From: Iocasia fonsfrigidae
GTDB lineage: Bacteria; Bacillota; Halanaerobiia; Halanaerobiales; DTU029
Direction: 5' to 3'
Assembly: GCF_017751145.1 (NCBI RefSeq)
Contig: NZ_CP046640.1
Span: 3,700,137 to 3,764,136 of the forward strand
DNA length: 64,000 nt
Part shown: in pieces, positions 42,564 through 50,559 of the stretch
Layout: every line of letters starts with the position of its first letter
Position numbering within the stretch: the stretch's first letter is position 1
Made by a program: the position numbers and the translations under genes
Notes under the pieces: generated by a model
What the model was told of the DNA's origin: nothing
Seen by the model: the letters and a program-made list of their open reading frames with translations, nothing else
Database searches by the model: none

Positions 42564-43712
42564 TTAAATTTCTTTTTTCCAGTGTTCAAAGACATAGATA
42601 TATAAAGCGGAAAATTGGTAATCCCCTCTATCATTACGCAAAATTAGTTCAGGACGGTCCTCAACACAAAAAATATGTGATTTTTTCATCTCCTCTTCCA
42701 ATTTATCTTTAATTTTTCCTCTATAAAGATTATGAAAATCACCCAATATTATTATTTCTGGATCAAAAAAACTAACCATACTAGATAATGCCCTAGCAAA
42801 GTATTTCACAGCTCTATCTATTACCCTTTTACACTTCTCCTCACCCGATAGATAACCTTTAATAATCTCATCAATCGTAAAATATACTTTTTCTTTAAAT
42901 TCATTTTCAATTGCTTTAATAGAAGAGAGCATTTCCAAACAACCTGTACCCCCACAAATACACCTTTTGCCCGTTGATTTAACCTGCATATGGCCAAGTT
43001 CACCAGCATTACCATGGCTTCCAGAGTACAACTTATTGCCAATGATTATACCACTTCCAATACCATCCCCTATATAGATAAAAATCAAATTATCATACCG
43101 CTTCTTTAACATATAATTCCATTCATAATGTACAGCAATATTAGCATCATTTTGTATAAAGACAGGACAGAAATCAACCTTGTTTTTTATTTTTTTCATT
43201 AAACTTTGGCCATTAAGATACGGAGCTGTTGAGCTAATGATAAGATCCTGATTGTCCTTATAAATACCTGGTACTGAAATTCCCATAGCAAGTATTTGCT
43301 TCTTTTTAATCTTTTTTTCTAAGATCAGTCTCTCTAAAACATCCCCTATTACTTCTATTAAACCTGTCAACTCATTATCTTTAACATTTATTTTTTCAGC
43401 ATGTAATAATTTAAAGTTTAAGTCAAATATAGCCAAAGAAATAACAGTCTCTTTAAAACTCAATGTAATAATATATTTGTTATATCCTTTAAAACTTAAT
43501 ATCTTTGGAGGTCTTCCTCCAGTAGATTTTGTATATGATTCAACAACCAAATCCTCTTCTATTAACTCTTTAACAAGTTGAGAAATAGTAGTATGAGAAA
43601 CATTTAATATTTCTGCTAATTCTGTTCTAGAAATCGGTTGTCGTTCAATTATTTGATTCAGTATTATATAACGGTTATACTTCTTTAATTCTTTAGAATT
43701 CTTTATCTCCAT
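42564..43712 (-). CDS. ROK-family transcriptional repressor (NagC/XylR type)
   Basis: 382 residues. N-terminal winged helix (RQPISRTELAEILNVSHTTI in part), then ASKHA-fold ROK domain: MGISVPGIYKDNQDLIISST, FIQNDANIAVHYEWNYMLKK, FIYIGDGIGSGIIIGNKLYS, GNAGELGHMQVKSTGKRCIC, GGTGCLEMLSS. The zinc site GHMQV...CICGGTGC is intact, and the ASKHA nucleotide loop looks regulator-like. It lies directly upstream of the sugar operon, read in the same direction, and should bind the operator at 42317-42337. Its own promoter is in a palindromic repeat shared with three other genes. Confidence 0.88.
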   Translation of the reverse strand: MEIKNSKELKKYNRYIILNQIIERQPISRTELAEILNVSHTTISQLVKELIEEDLVVESYTKSTGGRPPKILSFKGYNKYIITLSFKETVISLAIFDLNFKLLHAEKINVKDNELTGLIEVIGDVLERLILEKKIKKKQILAMGISVPGIYKDNQDLIISSTAPYLNGQSLMKKIKNKVDFCPVFIQNDANIAVHYEWNYMLKKRYDNLIFIYIGDGIGSGIIIGNKLYSGSHGNAGELGHMQVKSTGKRCICGGTGCLEMLSSIKAIENEFKEKVYFTIDEIIKGYLSGEEKCKRVIDRAVKYFARALSSMVSFFDPEIIILGDFHNLYRGKIKDKLEEEMKKSHIFCVEDRPELILRNDRGDYQFSALYIYVFEHWKKEI

Positions 43713-43770
43713 AGTATTTACCCAGCCTTTTAATTATTTATAACTTAAGCCCCTCCTATTATCTGTAACA

Positions 43771-43808
43771 ATTATACAATTATACCAAGCTTAAAGCAAA
43801 CCTGATTT
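43771..43808 (-). promoter_or_regulatory. Palindromic portable promoter, copy 1 (before the ROK gene)
   Basis: Minus strand TTGCTT (43794-43799), 17-bp spacer, TATAAT (43771-43776). It is the most diverged of four copies: the flanking palindrome is partly decayed (AGGTTTGC.../AAGCTTGG). Confidence 0.8.
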
Positions 43809-43821
43809 AGTGCCTTTGGTC

Positions 43822-43846
43822 TAACAAACAAACCATCCAGTGTTAT
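43822..43846 (-). repeat. REP-like element, copy 5 (diverged)
   Basis: Minus strand ATAACACTGGATGGTTTGTT then TGTTA; 4 bp after the permease stop codon and 14 bp before the portable promoter. Confidence 0.6.
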
Positions 43847-43850
43847 GGTA

Positions 43851-44858
43851 TCACATCATACCATAAATACTCATCAATAAATAGGCAATAATGAATGCCA
43901 TTACTGGTGCAATAACCCAGACCACAAAAATTTTTTTTACGGTTTTTTTATTAAAAGTATTCCTAAAACCCTCCTTATATACCCCCAAGCCAAGTATGGC
44001 CCCGACATTGAGTTGGGCCAGTGCTGCAGGAATACCTCCATAAACAGAAGCAAAAATTAGCAAACTGCCTGTCACTACAGAAATAGAGAGTGCACCTAAA
44101 GGGCCAAAGTTAATAATCTTCTTTCCAGTTGTTTCTAAAACACGACTACTAAAAATTGAAGCCCCTATTCCAAACCAGGAGGCAATTATTAAAACTGCCA
44201 TAATAATAATCAGTATCTGCATATTTGCTGCATCTATAATGTTGTTTAGTAGTGAAAATATCGGCCCACTGGCATTGGCTACATTGTTTGCCCCAATGGC
44301 ATAAGCTACATAACAGGAGCTTAAAATAACCGAATACTTGATAAGGGGGTGTTTTCGAATAGTAGCAAAGTTTACTATCTTTTTATCACTGATCGGCTTA
44401 TAGATAAACCTACCTAAAATAAATGTAAAGAGAAAAGAAAGTACCGGGAGATAAAACCATGCTGGTACAATCTCCAGAATTAGTTTCCGAGTATTAATAT
44501 CAGCAAGATATGTTCCCATACCCATTAAGGCAAAAACAGTTGATTGACTGGTGGATTGAGGTACTCTTAAAAGATTGGCCAGGAGAATAGATAAAGCAAT
44601 AGAAAGTAACATTATTGTTGTTATAGCTATTGTAAAATGAGCCTCAGCTACAATGCCTCCACCGATAGTCCGGTTTACCTTCCCACCGGAAAATAGTGCT
44701 CCTAACAGAACAAAGCCCCCGAATAAACCAGGAATTAAATCCTTCCTGATTAGGTTTGCTCCATATGAAGATGAAAAAGCAGCTGCAACACAACTTCCAC
44801 CCATATTAATCGCCAGAAATACTGCCGCAAACAGTGGTATTAAAATCACATGTATCAT
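43851..44858 (-). CDS. cysP: PiT-family anion permease, probably sulfate permease CysP
   Basis: Integral membrane protein of 335 residues with about ten helices and the internal repeat of the PiT family. The two family motifs are AINMGGSCVAAAFSSSYGAN near residue 17 and VAYAIGANNVANASGPIFSL near residue 190. PiT proteins carry phosphate, but B. subtilis CysP of this family carries sulfate. The position directly behind cysD-cysNC makes sulfate the better guess. It is 71 bp after cysNC with a stem-loop in between. Confidence 0.8.
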   Translation of the reverse strand: MIHVILIPLFAAVFLAINMGGSCVAAAFSSSYGANLIRKDLIPGLFGGFVLLGALFSGGKVNRTIGGGIVAEAHFTIAITTIMLLSIALSILLANLLRVPQSTSQSTVFALMGMGTYLADINTRKLILEIVPAWFYLPVLSFLFTFILGRFIYKPISDKKIVNFATIRKHPLIKYSVILSSCYVAYAIGANNVANASGPIFSLLNNIIDAANMQILIIIMAVLIIASWFGIGASIFSSRVLETTGKKIINFGPLGALSISVVTGSLLIFASVYGGIPAALAQLNVGAILGLGVYKEGFRNTFNKKTVKKIFVVWVIAPVMAFIIAYLLMSIYGMM

Positions 44859-44884
44859 TTTATCTTCCCCTATAACTTATATTT

Positions 44885-44919
44885 AAAACTGCTACCATTA
44901 AACTTATGGTAGTAGTTTT
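44885..44919 (-). terminator. Intercistronic stem-loop between cysNC and the permease
   Basis: AAAACTGCTACCAT and ATGGTAGTAGTTTT pair over 14 positions with one mismatch; no T run follows on the minus strand. Confidence 0.6.
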
Positions 44920-44929
44920 TAAAAATATC

Positions 44930-46756
44930 TTATTCCAGATATTTAATAATCTGGTTAATAAGAGTATCTGTAGCTTCTTCAATGGTATACTGGCTGGTAT
45001 CAATCTCAATATGGGGACTAACTGGCTTTTCATAGGGACTGGATATCCCAGTAAAGTTAGGGATTTCCCCTATCCTGGCCTTCTTATATAATCCCTTAAC
45101 ATCCCTTTTTTCACATTCTTCTAATGGGGTACTGACAAAGATTTCAATAAATTCTTCCCCAATGATTTCCCTGGCATTCTCCCTGTCTTTTTCATAAGGC
45201 GAAATGAAAGAAGTAATGGTAATAAGGCCAGCATCGTTCATCAATTTAGCAACCTCAGCAATCCTCCTAATGTTTTCAACACGGTCCAATTCCTTAAAAC
45301 CCAGATTCTTATTAAGACCGTGTCTGATATTATCACCATCTAAAAGCATGGTATGTTTACCCATAGCAAGCAGCCTTTTTTCTACTTCATTGGCCAGTGT
45401 CGATTTGCCTGAACCCGAGAGACCGGTAAACCAGAGAGTTAGTGGCTTCTGCCCTTTTTGTTCTGCCCTGATTTCCCTGCTAACATCGGTATTCTGCCAG
45501 ACAACATTAGTAGACCTCCTTAAAGGGTGTTCAATTATACCACAGGCTGAAGTCATATTACTGATTCTATCAATCAGTATAAAACCACCTAAGGCCTTGT
45601 TATTTTTGAATTTATCAAAAACCACCTTTTCAGCTAAAGAAATATCACATAAGGCCATTTCATTTTTAAAAAGCCGGTCTGCCGGAATACGTTTGCCTGT
45701 ATCAATATCAATCTTATGCTTAATATTCATAATCGTTGCCGGAAGGATCCTGGTACCTACTTTTATCAGGTAGTTCCGGCCAGCTACAAGGTCAATATCA
45801 TCCATCCAGAGTATGGTAGCTGTAAACATATCTGCTGGTTTAAGGTCTTTACCTTTAAGTAGAACACAACCCCTGGATACATCCACTTCCCGGTTAAGTT
45901 GAATGGTAACAGGTTGCCCAGAAGTAGCTGAATCGCTTTCCTGGTCTGTCACCAGGATACTCTTTACTCTGGCCTTTTCATTAGCAGGCAGGGTAGAGAG
46001 CTCATCCCCTACTGAAATCTGGCCTGACTCAATCTGGCCCTGGTAACCCCTGAAGGTATGATTGGGCCGGCTTACCCTCTGTACTGGCATTATAAAACTA
46101 TCCTTATCAACAATTTCTCTTACATCGATCTGTTCTAAGTAAGATAGTAAGGGAAGACCTTTATACCAGGAGGTATTAATAGATTTCTCTGTTATGTTAT
46201 CCCCTTCTGTAGCCGAAACAGGGATAAGCTCAATACTCTCTATATCAAAACTAGCAGTAAGCCTTAAAAACTCAGCCTTAATCTCTTCAAAACGATGTTT
46301 ATCATAATGGATTAGATCCATTTTATTAACAGCAAGGACAAAATGTTTGATTCCCATTAAAGAACAGATCCGGGTATGTCGCTTGGTCTGCACTAGCACT
46401 CCCTGGCTGGCATCTACCAGGATAACAGCCAAGTCAGCAAAAGAAGCCCCTACTGCCATATTCCGTGTGTACTGCTCATGTCCTGGGGTATCTGCCACTA
46501 TAAATGACCTATGGTCTGTCGTAAAATATCTATAGGCTACATCAATAGTAATCCCCTGTTCCCTTTCAGCCATTAACCCGTCCAGCAGAAGGGAATAGTC
46601 TATCTCACCCTCTCTACTACCAACCTTACTATCCAGTTCTAAGGCCTTCTCCTGATCAGCAAATAGTAATTTGGCATCATAGAGCATATGTCCAATCAAG
46701 GTAGATTTGCCGTCATCTACACTCCCACAGGTAATAAACTTCAGTAAGCTCTTCAT
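44930..46756 (-). CDS. cysNC: Sulfate adenylyltransferase GTPase subunit fused to APS kinase (CysN-CysC)
   Basis: 608 residues. Residues 1-420 are CysN: GTPase loop GSVDDGKSTLIG, switch region REQGITIDVAYRYF, DTPGHEQYTRN, NKMDL, then two beta-barrel domains. Residues 430-608 are APS kinase: Walker A GLSGSGKST, LLDGDNIRHGLNKNLGF, ADAGLITITS-like NDAGLITITSFISPYEKDRE, and FTGISSPYEKP. With CysD it makes APS and then PAPS from sulfate, ATP and GTP. The start follows the cysD stop by one base. A second, separate APS kinase exists at 21629-22243. Confidence 0.95.
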   Translation of the reverse strand: MKSLLKFITCGSVDDGKSTLIGHMLYDAKLLFADQEKALELDSKVGSREGEIDYSLLLDGLMAEREQGITIDVAYRYFTTDHRSFIVADTPGHEQYTRNMAVGASFADLAVILVDASQGVLVQTKRHTRICSLMGIKHFVLAVNKMDLIHYDKHRFEEIKAEFLRLTASFDIESIELIPVSATEGDNITEKSINTSWYKGLPLLSYLEQIDVREIVDKDSFIMPVQRVSRPNHTFRGYQGQIESGQISVGDELSTLPANEKARVKSILVTDQESDSATSGQPVTIQLNREVDVSRGCVLLKGKDLKPADMFTATILWMDDIDLVAGRNYLIKVGTRILPATIMNIKHKIDIDTGKRIPADRLFKNEMALCDISLAEKVVFDKFKNNKALGGFILIDRISNMTSACGIIEHPLRRSTNVVWQNTDVSREIRAEQKGQKPLTLWFTGLSGSGKSTLANEVEKRLLAMGKHTMLLDGDNIRHGLNKNLGFKELDRVENIRRIAEVAKLMNDAGLITITSFISPYEKDRENAREIIGEEFIEIFVSTPLEECEKRDVKGLYKKARIGEIPNFTGISSPYEKPVSPHIEIDTSQYTIEEATDTLINQIIKYLE

Positions 46757-46757
46757 C

Positions 46758-47657
46758 TTAGAAATACCCCTCCCTCTTACGCCTTTCCATACTGGCAGCT
46801 TCTTCCTGATCGATTACCCGGCTAGTTCTTTCAGAGGAAACAGCACCCAGGGTTTCTGCTATAATCTTATCCAGGGTATCTGCTTCTGATTCCACACCAC
46901 CAGTCAGAGGGTAACAGCCGAGGGTTCTAAAACGAACTTTTTTTATAACTACCTCTTCCCCTGCTAAAAACCTCATTCTATCATCATCTACCATAATAAT
47001 ATTTCCGTCACGATAGACTACCGGTCTTTCTTTAGCAAAATACAGGGGGACGATATCGATGTTTTCTCTCCTGATATATTGCCAGATATCTTTTTCAGTC
47101 CAGTTTGAGAGAGGAAAAACCCTTATACTCTCACCTTTGTTAATTCTGGTGTTATAAAGTTTCCACATTTCAGGGCGCTGGTTCTTTGGGTCCCAGGCAT
47201 GGGCAGAATTCCTAAAAGAAAAAATCCTTTCTTTAGCCCTGGATTTCTCTTCATCCCTTCTACCCCCACCAAAGGCAGCTGTAAAACCATATTTATCGAG
47301 GCCCTGTTTTAAGGCCTGGGTTTTCATAATATCTGTATAGGCAGGACCATGGTCAAAGGGGTTAATTCCCTTTGCAACACCTTCCATATTGGTATGGACA
47401 ATCATTTCAATACCTAATTCCTCTGCCTTTCTATCCCTGAACTCTATCATCTCCCTAAACTTCCAGGTAGTATCAACATGCATAAAGGGAAAAGGTGGTT
47501 TTTCAGGGTAAAAGGCCTTCATGGCCAGGTGTAACATCACAGAGCTGTCTTTCCCGATACTATAAAGCATTACTGGTTTCTCACATTCTGCAGCAACTTC
47601 CCTAATGATATAGATCGCTTCGGCTTCAAGCTGATCAAGGTGTGTTAGGTTATTCAT
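46758..47657 (-). CDS. cysD: Sulfate adenylyltransferase subunit 2 (CysD)
   Basis: 299 residues, PP-loop ATP pyrophosphatase subunit of ATP sulfurylase. Motifs: [20 protein letters not shown] (PP-loop SxGKDS) near residue 30, [20 protein letters not shown] near residue 130, and [20 protein letters not shown]. First enzyme gene of the sulfate-activating operon cysD-cysNC-permease; transcription probably starts at the portable promoter 47719-47747. No APS/PAPS reductase or sulfite reductase gene is in the window. Confidence 0.95.
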   Translation of the reverse strand: MNNLTHLDQLEAEAIYIIREVAAECEKPVMLYSIGKDSSVMLHLAMKAFYPEKPPFPFMHVDTTWKFREMIEFRDRKAEELGIEMIVHTNMEGVAKGINPFDHGPAYTDIMKTQALKQGLDKYGFTAAFGGGRRDEEKSRAKERIFSFRNSAHAWDPKNQRPEMWKLYNTRINKGESIRVFPLSNWTEKDIWQYIRRENIDIVPLYFAKERPVVYRDGNIIMVDDDRMRFLAGEEVVIKKVRFRTLGCYPLTGGVESEADTLDKIIAETLGAVSSERTSRVIDQEEAASMERRKREGYF

Positions 47658-47717
47658 TTCATATACGTCCTCCTCATGCCTATTCCACTATTATATCTAT
47701 TAATCCATCTCTTTTCT

Positions 47718-47757
47718 AATTATACAATTATACCAGGCCTAAAGCAAGCCTGGCTAA
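47718..47757 (-). promoter_or_regulatory. Palindromic portable promoter, copy 2 (before cysD)
   Basis: Minus strand TTGCTT (47742-47747), 17-bp spacer, TATAAT (47719-47724), within the palindrome CCAGGC...GCCTGG. Nearly identical to 55881-55920. Confidence 0.85.
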
Positions 47758-47766
47758 CCTCCACTG

Positions 47767-47791
47767 TGACAAACAAACCATCCCGGCATCA
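47767..47791 (-). repeat. REP-like element, copy 6
   Basis: Minus strand TGATGCCGGGATGGTTTGTT then TGTCA; begins 2 bp after the stop codon at 47794 and lies 9 bp from the portable promoter. Confidence 0.75.
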
Positions 47792-47793
47792 TA

Positions 47794-48165
47794 TTATGCT
47801 ATAAATAGTGGATACTCCAGTGAACCTTCTTCAATTAATGAACCCTGTTGGTCAAAGAGATTGACCCTTATGCGGTAATTACCTTCTTTAGTAAAACTTA
47901 TCCCTGCAAATAGATTGTGATGGGTATGGGCCAGTTTTATCATAAAAAGGTCTGACTGTGAAGAACTTACTATCTCACCATCCCTGATAAGCTCAGTCAC
48001 CTGAAAGAACCCATCTATCAGTTCATCATTAGTATCCCAGACCCATTTATTGACAACATAAAAATTTGGTGCCCTCCCCGCTGTAAAACCATGTATAATG
48101 TTTTTAAAACCAGACCTTTCATCTTTTTGACAGATAAGGGAATACTGTAACTTAAGCCTGTCCAT
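47794..48165 (-). CDS. Hypothetical soluble protein
   Basis: 123 residues from the ATG at 48165. No membrane segment or known motif. The composition suggests a beta-rich domain: NIIHGFTAGRAPNFYVVNKW, DGFFQVTELIRDGEIVSSSQ, THHNLFAGISFTKEGNYRIR, VNLFDQQGSLIEEGSLEYPL. It begins inside the last codons of the upstream membrane-protein gene, so the two are co-translated. A link to the sulfate operon that follows is positional only, because a REP element and a new promoter lie between. Confidence 0.65.
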   Translation of the reverse strand: MDRLKLQYSLICQKDERSGFKNIIHGFTAGRAPNFYVVNKWVWDTNDELIDGFFQVTELIRDGEIVSSSQSDLFMIKLAHTHHNLFAGISFTKEGNYRIRVNLFDQQGSLIEEGSLEYPLFIA

Positions 48166-48502
48166 TATTATCACCAACCTTAACTACAGCTGCCTCATCC
48201 CGGGCCAAACTGGCTTCACTAATACTATGGTCATGTTTAAAGAGCTCATCCTGTACACTGGGGTCATAGTCAGAAGGATTAAAGAGCCAGCGGGGTTCTT
48301 TTAAAACAAGAAAAATCAAAACAAAAACCATAGCAAGTGAAAATATAAGAGCAATACCTACCACTGCGTAAAGTAAAATCACTAATAACTCATCATGCCC
48401 CTTTAAGGGCCACAGGCTGGCTGCCAGGGCTGTTTCAATCCAGACCAGGTAAAACCCAACCATCTGCAGAGGACTCTTAATAAATTTAAAAGTATCTTTC
48501 AT
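48152..48502 (-). CDS. Hypothetical small membrane protein
   Basis: 116 residues with two likely membrane helices (MVGFYLVWIETALAASLWPL and LLYAVVGIALIFSLAMVFVL) and a charged, acidic C-terminal tail. No family recognised. The start has AGAGGAG. It overlaps the next gene, suggesting a two-protein unit with a membrane and a soluble part. An 87-bp structured block identical in layout to that before the DUF3307 gene ends 48 bp before this start. Confidence 0.65.
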   Translation of the reverse strand: MKDTFKFIKSPLQMVGFYLVWIETALAASLWPLKGHDELLVILLYAVVGIALIFSLAMVFVLIFLVLKEPRWLFNPSDYDPSVQDELFKHDHSISEASLARDEAAVVKVGDNNGQA

Positions 48503-48549
48503 CTCCTCTTCTCCTTTCCCATTACCATAAACAACCTCAATCTTTTAAA

Positions 48550-48636
48550 AATTTATAGTATAATTCACCAATCCTCCGCAAATTCCTGCCAGAATATAGA
48601 AAATCCACCATAGGAACTAGATTCCCATGGTGGATT
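48550..48636 (-). repeat. 87-bp conserved leader block with hairpin, copy 2
   Basis: Gap-free match (72 of 87 bases) to 33827-33913. Stem AATCCACCAT/ATGGTGGATT followed by TTTTCT on the minus strand; two of its pairs are C-G where the other copy has T-A. Confidence 0.8.
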
Positions 48637-48642
48637 AGATTG

Positions 48643-48667
48643 TGACAAGAAATCATCCCGGTGACAC
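48643..48667 (-). repeat. REP-like element, copy 7
   Basis: Minus strand GTGTCACCGGGATGATTTCT then TGTCA. It lies between the 87-bp block and the epimerase remnant, the same order as at 33.9 kb. Confidence 0.65.
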
Positions 48668-48669
48668 GT

Positions 48670-48765
48670 TAGTTTTAACCCTTGACGGAATTTTTTTAGA
48701 TTGGTCTTAAGATTCAAATCTTTAAATATACTGGAAGTTCCGGCTACTAGAATATCCGCTCCGGC
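48670..48765 (-). pseudogene. C-terminal remnant of a ribulose-phosphate 3-epimerase-like gene
   Basis: On the minus strand, starting straight after an in-frame TAA, codons give AGADILVAGTSSIFKDLNLK then TNLKKFRQGLKL. This resembles the last strand and helix of pentulose- or hexulose-phosphate 3-epimerases, where G-A-D-x-x-V-x-G-(T/S) binds phosphate. No start or N-terminal part is present, and only 12 bp separate it from the SDR stop. A deletion probably removed the rest. It fits a sugar operon with the RbsABC-like importer. Confidence 0.65.
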
Positions 48766-48777
48766 TTATAATAACTA

Positions 48778-49560
48778 TCAATAAATAGTATAGCCGCCAT
48801 CAATAATCATAGTATTACCAGTCATAAAACTGGAGGCTTCGGATGCTAAATAAACAGCTGCACCTTGAAGTTCTTCAGGCTGTCCCATGCGTTTCATAGG
48901 AGTAGGGGTTATCCAATATTTCCTGGTTATTTCTGGCTTATTCTGTACATCTTCTTTAGTCATCTCAGTTGCCATATAACCAGGGGCTATAGCATTGACC
49001 CTAATACCTGCTGTTGCCCATTCTGCTGCTAGAGACTTTGTTAAATGAATAACCCCGGCTTTAGAAGCATTATAAGAAGACTGAGCCTGTGGATAGTTGA
49101 CAATATAAGCAGACATAGAAGCCATATTGATAATCGAACCCTTCTGTTGATTCCCTAACATATAGAGAGCTACTAGCTTTGAACATAAAAAGACAGCAGT
49201 TAAATTGATATCCACTACCTCCTGCCAGTCTTCCAGGATCATATCTTCTGCTGCTATATGTTTACAAATACCAGCATTATTGACCAGAATATCTACCTGA
49301 CCAAACTGTTCCAGTACTTCTGCTAACATCATTTTAAGCTGATCTTCTTTAGTTACATCAGCCTGGCAGGCCAGTGTTTCTACACCAATCTCTGCTATCT
49401 CCTGGGCCGTTTTACTGCCCTTTTCATAATTTTTATCTACAATTACTATCCTGGCTCCTGCTTCAGCCATTCCCTTAGCTATTGATTTACCTAAACCCTG
49501 AGCTGCTCCAGTTATAATTGCCACCTTATTATTTAAGCGAAATTTATCCAATACACTCAT
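48778..49560 (-). CDS. SDR-family oxidoreductase
   Basis: NAD(P)-dependent classical short-chain dehydrogenase, 260 residues. TGAAQGLGKSIAKGMAEAGA binds the cofactor, NNAGICK stabilises the fold, and S-x-Y-x3-K is in SMSAYIVNYPQAQSSYNASK. The C-terminus has the usual GNTMIIDGGYTIY. Gene order behind an RbsABC-like importer and beside an epimerase fragment suggests polyol or sugar-acid oxidation; a gluconate 5-dehydrogenase-like role is possible but unproven. Confidence 0.88.
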   Translation of the reverse strand: MSVLDKFRLNNKVAIITGAAQGLGKSIAKGMAEAGARIVIVDKNYEKGSKTAQEIAEIGVETLACQADVTKEDQLKMMLAEVLEQFGQVDILVNNAGICKHIAAEDMILEDWQEVVDINLTAVFLCSKLVALYMLGNQQKGSIINMASMSAYIVNYPQAQSSYNASKAGVIHLTKSLAAEWATAGIRVNAIAPGYMATEMTKEDVQNKPEITRKYWITPTPMKRMGQPEELQGAAVYLASEASSFMTGNTMIIDGGYTIY

Positions 49561-49578
49561 AAATAATTCATCCCCTTT

Positions 49579-50559
49579 TTATTTATTGTTTTTTCTTGAA
49601 CTAAAATAAACAGCTATTACAATAATCAACCCCTTAACAACCCTTTGAGCATAAGGAGAAATCCCCATTAGATTTAAGCCATTATTTAAAACCCCCAGTA
49701 TTAATGCACCAAGTAATGTGCCGATTATCTGCCCCCGACCACCTGCAATATCTGTACCTCCCAGGACTACAGCAGCAATGGCATCTAATTCAAAACCAGT
49801 TCCAACCATTGGTTGTCCTGACATAAGGCGAGATGTTATTAGAACACCACTAACAGAAGCAGTTATTCCACTGATGACAAAAGGAATAATTTTGTAGAGT
49901 CTAACATTTATACCCGATAAGCGTACTGCTTCTTCATTTCCACCTATAGCATAAATATAACGACCCATAGGTAAGTGATTTAAAATCAAATAGGCAATCA
50001 AATAAACAAATAACATAATAACAACTGGTACAGGTATTATGTTAAACCAATATCCCCTCCCCAAAACAGCGAATGACTCTGGAATACCTGATAAAGGATA
50101 TCCCCCTGTATATAATAGAGCCAATCCCCTGGGTACTTCCATCATTGCTAGAGTAACAATTATTGCTGGCATCTTTAAAAAAGCCACCAGACTACCATTA
50201 ATTAAGCCAAAAATTAATCCTATACATATCCCTATAACTACCGCCAGAATAGGACTTAAACCCCAGTTCACCATAGCCCCGGCCATAATTGTTCCACTAA
50301 AAGCCATCACTGAACCAACAGAAAGATCAATACCCGAAGTTAAAATCACAAAGGTCATTCCTGCCGCTATAACCCCATTAATAGATATCTGTCTTAGAAC
50401 ATTGATCATATTGGAGTAAGTTAAAAATTTATCTGAAAACACAATCATTAATAAACACAAAGCTAAAAACCCACTGAACGTCCAGAAAAACTGGTTTTTA
50501 AATATTTCTTTAAAATTAAATTGTATATTTTTTGACTCACTAAACACTGTTTTTCCCAT
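49579..50559 (-). CDS. rbsC: Ribose-type sugar ABC transporter permease (RbsC-like)
   Basis: About 326 residues from the ATG at 50559 (GGAGAGG in front) and roughly ten hydrophobic segments. Family features: VLRQISINGVIAAGMTFVIL, TSGIDLSVGSVMAFSGTIMA, GGNEEAVRLSGINVRLYKII and AAVVLGGTDIAGGRGQIIGT. It overlaps the ATPase gene. The symbol denotes the family; ribose itself is not shown. Confidence 0.88.
   Translation of the reverse strand: MGKTVFSESKNIQFNFKEIFKNQFFWTFSGFLALCLLMIVFSDKFLTYSNMINVLRQISINGVIAAGMTFVILTSGIDLSVGSVMAFSGTIMAGAMVNWGLSPILAVVIGICIGLIFGLINGSLVAFLKMPAIIVTLAMMEVPRGLALLYTGGYPLSGIPESFAVLGRGYWFNIIPVPVVIMLFVYLIAYLILNHLPMGRYIYAIGGNEEAVRLSGINVRLYKIIPFVISGITASVSGVLITSRLMSGQPMVGTGFELDAIAAVVLGGTDIAGGRGQIIGTLLGALILGVLNNGLNLMGISPYAQRVVKGLIIVIAVYFSSRKNNK

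Noticed and set aside
45204-45773. 189-codon plus-strand ORF over cysNC
   Set aside because: Antisense to highly conserved APS kinase coding sequence; no motif of its own.
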